Shown here: piece after piece, positions 61,806-64,000 of the stretch
Layout: each line of letters starts with the position of its first letter
How positions within the stretch are numbered: position 1 is the stretch's first letter
NCBI RefSeq assembly: GCF_003663845.1
Contig: NZ_RCCA01000004.1
Span: forward strand, 62,001-126,000
DNA: 64,000 nt
Reading direction: 5' to 3'
Origin: Chryseobacterium sp. 7
GTDB taxonomy: Bacteria > Bacteroidota > Bacteroidia > Flavobacteriales > Weeksellaceae
Made by a program: the position numbers and the translations under genes
The notes under the pieces: generated by a model
Seen by the model: only the letters and a program-made list of their open reading frames with translations
Databases searched by the model: none
What the model was told of the DNA's origin: nothing

Positions 61806-62183
61806 ATGAACACACCATCAGAATTAAAGTACACGAAAGATCACGAATGGATCAAGATCGAAGGTAATGTAGCTACAATCGGTATTACAGACTTCGCTCA
61901 GGGAGAACTTGGAGACATCGTTTATGTAGATGTAGATACGGTAGATGATGACCTTAATGGAGGAGACGTTTTCGGAAGTGTAGAAGCAGTAAAGACGGTT
62001 TCAGATCTATTCTTACCTATCGCAGGAAAGGTGATCGAATTCAATGCAGACTTAGAAAGTCAGCCTGAATTATTGAATACAGATCCTTATGGAGATGGAT
62101 GGATTATCAAATTGGAAATTGCTGATGGAGCAGATCAGTCTGAGTTACTTTCTGCAGATGATTACAAAGCAATCATTGGATAA
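61806..62183 (+). CDS. gcvH: Glycine cleavage system H protein
   Basis: The 125-residue lipoyl carrier that shuttles aminomethyl groups between the P, T and L proteins. The lipoylated lysine is K63 in GSVEAVKTVSDLFLP. YTKDHEWIKIEGNVATIGIT and GDGWIIKLEIAD are typical. Length matches. It has its own promoter. Its 3' end overlaps the VanZ-like gene by about 26 bases. Confidence 0.96.
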   Translation: MNTPSELKYTKDHEWIKIEGNVATIGITDFAQGELGDIVYVDVDTVDDDLNGGDVFGSVEAVKTVSDLFLPIAGKVIEFNADLESQPELLNTDPYGDGWIIKLEIADGADQSELLSADDYKAIIG

Positions 62184-62535
62184 GATTTCAAAAATATTTA
62201 GTAAGATATTGCCCATTTATTGGGCATTTCTTACTTATATGCTTCTCAAGCCCGGGGAAGAAAACCAGGAATACTGGTTCATGTTCAGCGGTATAGACAA
62301 GGTATTGCACTTAAGTATATTTGCAGCCTTGGGTTTCTGTTTTATGGCCGCATTTCCTAAAATAAAGTTCCCGTACTTTTTTCAGATCATTCTTATTTAT
62401 GCATTCCTTACAGAAATTCTACAGGAAGAAATGGGATTAGGCAGATCTATGGAAACATTAGACATTGTAGCAGACACTATAGGATGTCTATTGGGATACT
62501 ATACTTATAAGCTGTTGGTCAAGCGTTTTTTTTAG
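62158..62535 (+). CDS. VanZ-family membrane protein
   Basis: A 125-residue protein with four membrane spans: PIYWAFLTYMLLKPG, GIDKVLHLSIFAALGFCFMA, FPYFFQIILIYAFLTEILQE and DIVADTIGCLLGYYTYKLL. The VanZ-type D-K-x-x-H (GIDKVLHL) and late E/D residues (EILQE, DTIG) are present. The start is either the ATG at 62158 or TTG at 62176, both overlapping gcvH; an earlier ATG at 62089 would overlap by 95 bases and is rejected. Function in this family is unclear, beyond teicoplanin resistance for VanZ itself. Confidence 0.82.
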   Translation: MITKQSLDKISKIFSKILPIYWAFLTYMLLKPGEENQEYWFMFSGIDKVLHLSIFAALGFCFMAAFPKIKFPYFFQIILIYAFLTEILQEEMGLGRSMETLDIVADTIGCLLGYYTYKLLVKRFF

Positions 62536-62640
62536 CTTTATTTCATCTCCAAAATACATCGGAAACTTCTATTTTTATATAGGTTTCTCAACTGCACCTC
62601 ACTCAAACCCTCCAACTTTTTCTCTCTCCAACTCTCGAAC

Positions 62641-62770
62641 ATTTTCAGGAGCTTTATCCTGCTATCCATTCATACTCCTCGCGCTTGCGCTGTCCCATGC
62701 TCCAACCCACCCACTCTCCAATGCAAGCTGCGGGGTAACCATTCCTATCAGGGCTAGGGGAGATCAATTA
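62641..62770. repeat. GC-rich mosaic repeat remnant
   Basis: AGGAGCTTTATCCTGCTATC, CTCGCGCTTGCGCTG and GGGGTAACCATTCCTATCAG followed by GGCTAGGGGAG form a GC-rich island in AT-rich surroundings. I recall a similar intergenic element in Chryseobacterium genomes. The middle (around 62695-62730) looks interrupted by CTCTCCAA-type simple sequence. Confidence 0.45.
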
Positions 62771-62812
62771 TAAATGATGAATTATAAATGATGAATGATG
62801 AGTGATGATGAT
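62766..62812 (+). repeat. AATTATAAATGATG tandem repeat
   Basis: Two exact tandem copies of the 14-mer AATTATAAATGATG (62766-62779 and 62780-62793), followed by degenerate AATGATGAGTGATGATGAT. Its complement has the ATCATTACTCAT vocabulary of the repeat at 63149-63194, so the two bracket the intervening 340 bases as a loose inverted pair. Confidence 0.6.
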
Positions 62813-63148
62813 ATTGAGTTTTCAGGTTATTATTATCAATATTATTTCATCGGCTATTCTTTATATTCAAGACGATTTTCTGTTCCCACCAAAAATTATC
62901 ACTGCTTTATATATATTAGCTGTATGATGATCTGTGAAAATCTGTGTAATCTGCGGGCTATTAAAAATATTCATTCGGCTTTCAATAGAACTGGTCTATG
63001 CTCCTGAGCTTAGTATAAGAAATCCCGTTTAATAAAAAGAAATCTCCATTCAGCTTTAGCCCCAACTTATCCTTTCTATATAAAAGCTATAAAATGGAAG
63101 TTTTCTAGAAAGATGTCTACTATTATATATTATATATAGGTATACCTT

Positions 63149-63194
63149 CCATTACCCATTACCCATTACCCATTACCCATTACTCATTACTCAT
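63149..63194 (+). repeat. Tandem heptamer CCATTAC array
   Basis: Five copies of CCATTAC (63149-63183), one TCATTAC and a final TCAT. A copy-number-variable simple repeat just upstream of the rRNA promoters. There are no spacers of the CRISPR kind. Confidence 0.8.
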
Positions 63195-63337
63195 GAAAAT
63201 CCCCTCCCACGCTCAGACTCTCCCGCTCTCCAACCCACCTTCCCTGCATTCCAAACAAATGTTTAAAATTTTTCTCTCTGCGTTCCAGCGTCTTAGGGTT
63301 AAATATTATGGGAAGGTGAAATTTATGTTAAATAAAG

Positions 63338-63368
63338 TTGCTTGGTGTGTAGTAAGTTTCTATCTTTG
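63338..63368 (+). promoter_or_regulatory. rRNA promoter P1
   Basis: TTG (63338-63340), 20 bases, then TATCTTTG (63361-63368), a perfect -7 element. It lies about 410 bases upstream of 16S. Confidence 0.8.
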
Positions 63369-63483
63369 CCCCACTGAAAAACGAAAGAGATTCGGTAGCG
63401 CAGAAGAGCTTTTAGATAAGCAAAAACAGTATTACTTCCAAAAGAATCAGACGAAAAAAAACTTGAAAATTTTTCAAAAAAAG

Positions 63484-63513
63484 TTGCCAGTTAAAAAAGA
63501 GTTTGTATCTTTG
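63484..63513 (+). promoter_or_regulatory. rRNA promoter P2
   Basis: TTG (63484-63486), exactly 19 bases, then TATCTTTG (63506-63513). Upstream is an A/T-rich UP-like stretch, AAACTTGAAAATTTTTCAAA, also seen before P3. The downstream GGGAGCGCAG resembles the GGTAGCGCAG after P1. Confidence 0.85.
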
Positions 63514-63608
63514 CAGTCCCAATTAGAGGGAGCGCAGGAGTGAAGAGATTGAGGTTATGAGAGGGATTAAGGTTACTAAAAAAACTTTAAAATTTTCTTT
63601 CAAAACAT

Positions 63609-63639
63609 TTGGTTATTACGAAATAAAGTTTTACTTTTG
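63609..63639 (+). promoter_or_regulatory. rRNA promoter P3
   Basis: TTG (63609-63611), 20 bases, then TACTTTTG (63632-63639). The upstream AAACTTTAAAATTTTCTTTC resembles the sequence before P2. It is the closest promoter to 16S (about 140 bases). Confidence 0.82.
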
Positions 63640-63779
63640 CACTCGCAAATACGGAGCGACACTGACAGAGAGATTGCTTCGTTACAAAGCGGAAGAAGAA
63701 AAGATCATTGACATACAATATAACAACCAAGTAAGGAAAAACTAAAGCGTTAAAAACTTTGAGTGAGTCAGACAAACAT

Positions 63780-64000
<221 letters not shown>

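Larger units (their letters stand above)
62536..63337. other. Repeat-rich non-coding region before the rRNA operon
   Basis: About 800 bases with no credible gene. It holds three kinds of simple or mosaic repeat, described separately, and CTCTCCAAC words at several places (for example near 62620 and 63220). Possible open frames in it (62795-63007 and 63193-63543) are composed of repeat or promoter sequence. Confidence 0.6.

Noticed and set aside
62795-63007. 70-residue open frame
   Set aside because: Begins in an ATGATG tandem repeat, has biased Y/F composition and no recognisable feature.
63149-63194. CRISPR-like array
   Set aside because: Units are 7 bases and directly tandem, with no spacers and no cas genes.
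63193-63543. 116-residue open frame before 16S
   Set aside because: It spans the rRNA promoters P1 and P2 and simple repeats; composition is not protein-like.

Overview
The window is a chromosomal segment of a Bacteroidota bacterium, most likely Chryseobacterium or a close Weeksellaceae relative. Evidence: a 16S rRNA gene 5' end of Chryseobacterium type at the right edge; type IX secretion (SprA plus three cargo proteins with type A or C sorting domains); a SusC/SusD pair; and promoters of the Bacteroidota form TTG-N19/20-TAnnTTTG. Shine-Dalgarno sequences are generally absent, so starts were chosen from protein family alignment and spacing. Sequence numbers, motifs and repeats below were read by eye; family names come from recognition, not database searches.

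Region 1 (1-16.5 kb): clpB start (minus strand), then a TetR-type regulator and a long phenylacetate degradation locus: paaK-E-A-B-C-D-G-H, a 102-aa unknown, paaI, a DUF6624 protein, a thiolase (paaJ), paaY, an inserted REP-associated transposase (RAYT) framed by two perfect palindromes, an esterase, a small membrane protein and paaZ. The enzymes cover activation to phenylacetyl-CoA, ring epoxidation (PaaABCDE), isomerisation (PaaG), ring opening and aldehyde oxidation (PaaZ), and beta-oxidation (PaaH, PaaJ), with thioesterase rescue (PaaI, PaaY). A textbook promoter with an overlapping palindromic operator precedes paaK. Nearly every spacer holds degenerate palindromic repeats.

Region 2 (16.5-39.5 kb): an SMUG2-like glycosylase, a tail-collar protein with a T9SS cargo protein, a crotonase, a SusC/SusD pair, a membrane-protein island with its own winged-helix regulator and duplicated operator (one gene frameshifted in an A10 run; one COQ4-like protein), lipoproteins, a secreted subtilase, dtd, a degenerate Rieske-like lipoprotein, greA, a HIT protein, clpX, a large T9SS type C protein with a tiny membrane partner, and a TlpA-like protein.

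Region 3 (39.5-50 kb): tRNA(CAT), then a minus-strand peptide export locus: a VKOR-thioredoxin disulfide-forming membrane protein, a C39 peptidase ABC transporter, a double-glycine precursor peptide with six cysteines, and an HlyD-type adaptor broken by two one-base contractions. I consider this the most interesting system: a candidate disulfide-rich secreted peptide with its own oxidation machinery. A possible small RNA lies upstream. Next come a DUF3810 protein, a sugar MFS transporter, PlsC-like and GtrA-like proteins.

Region 4 (50-64 kb): a BadF-type kinase, malic enzyme, ruvA, the giant sprA, gcvH, a VanZ-like protein, a 1.2-kb repeat-rich non-coding stretch, three tandem rRNA promoters and the start of the 16S rRNA gene.
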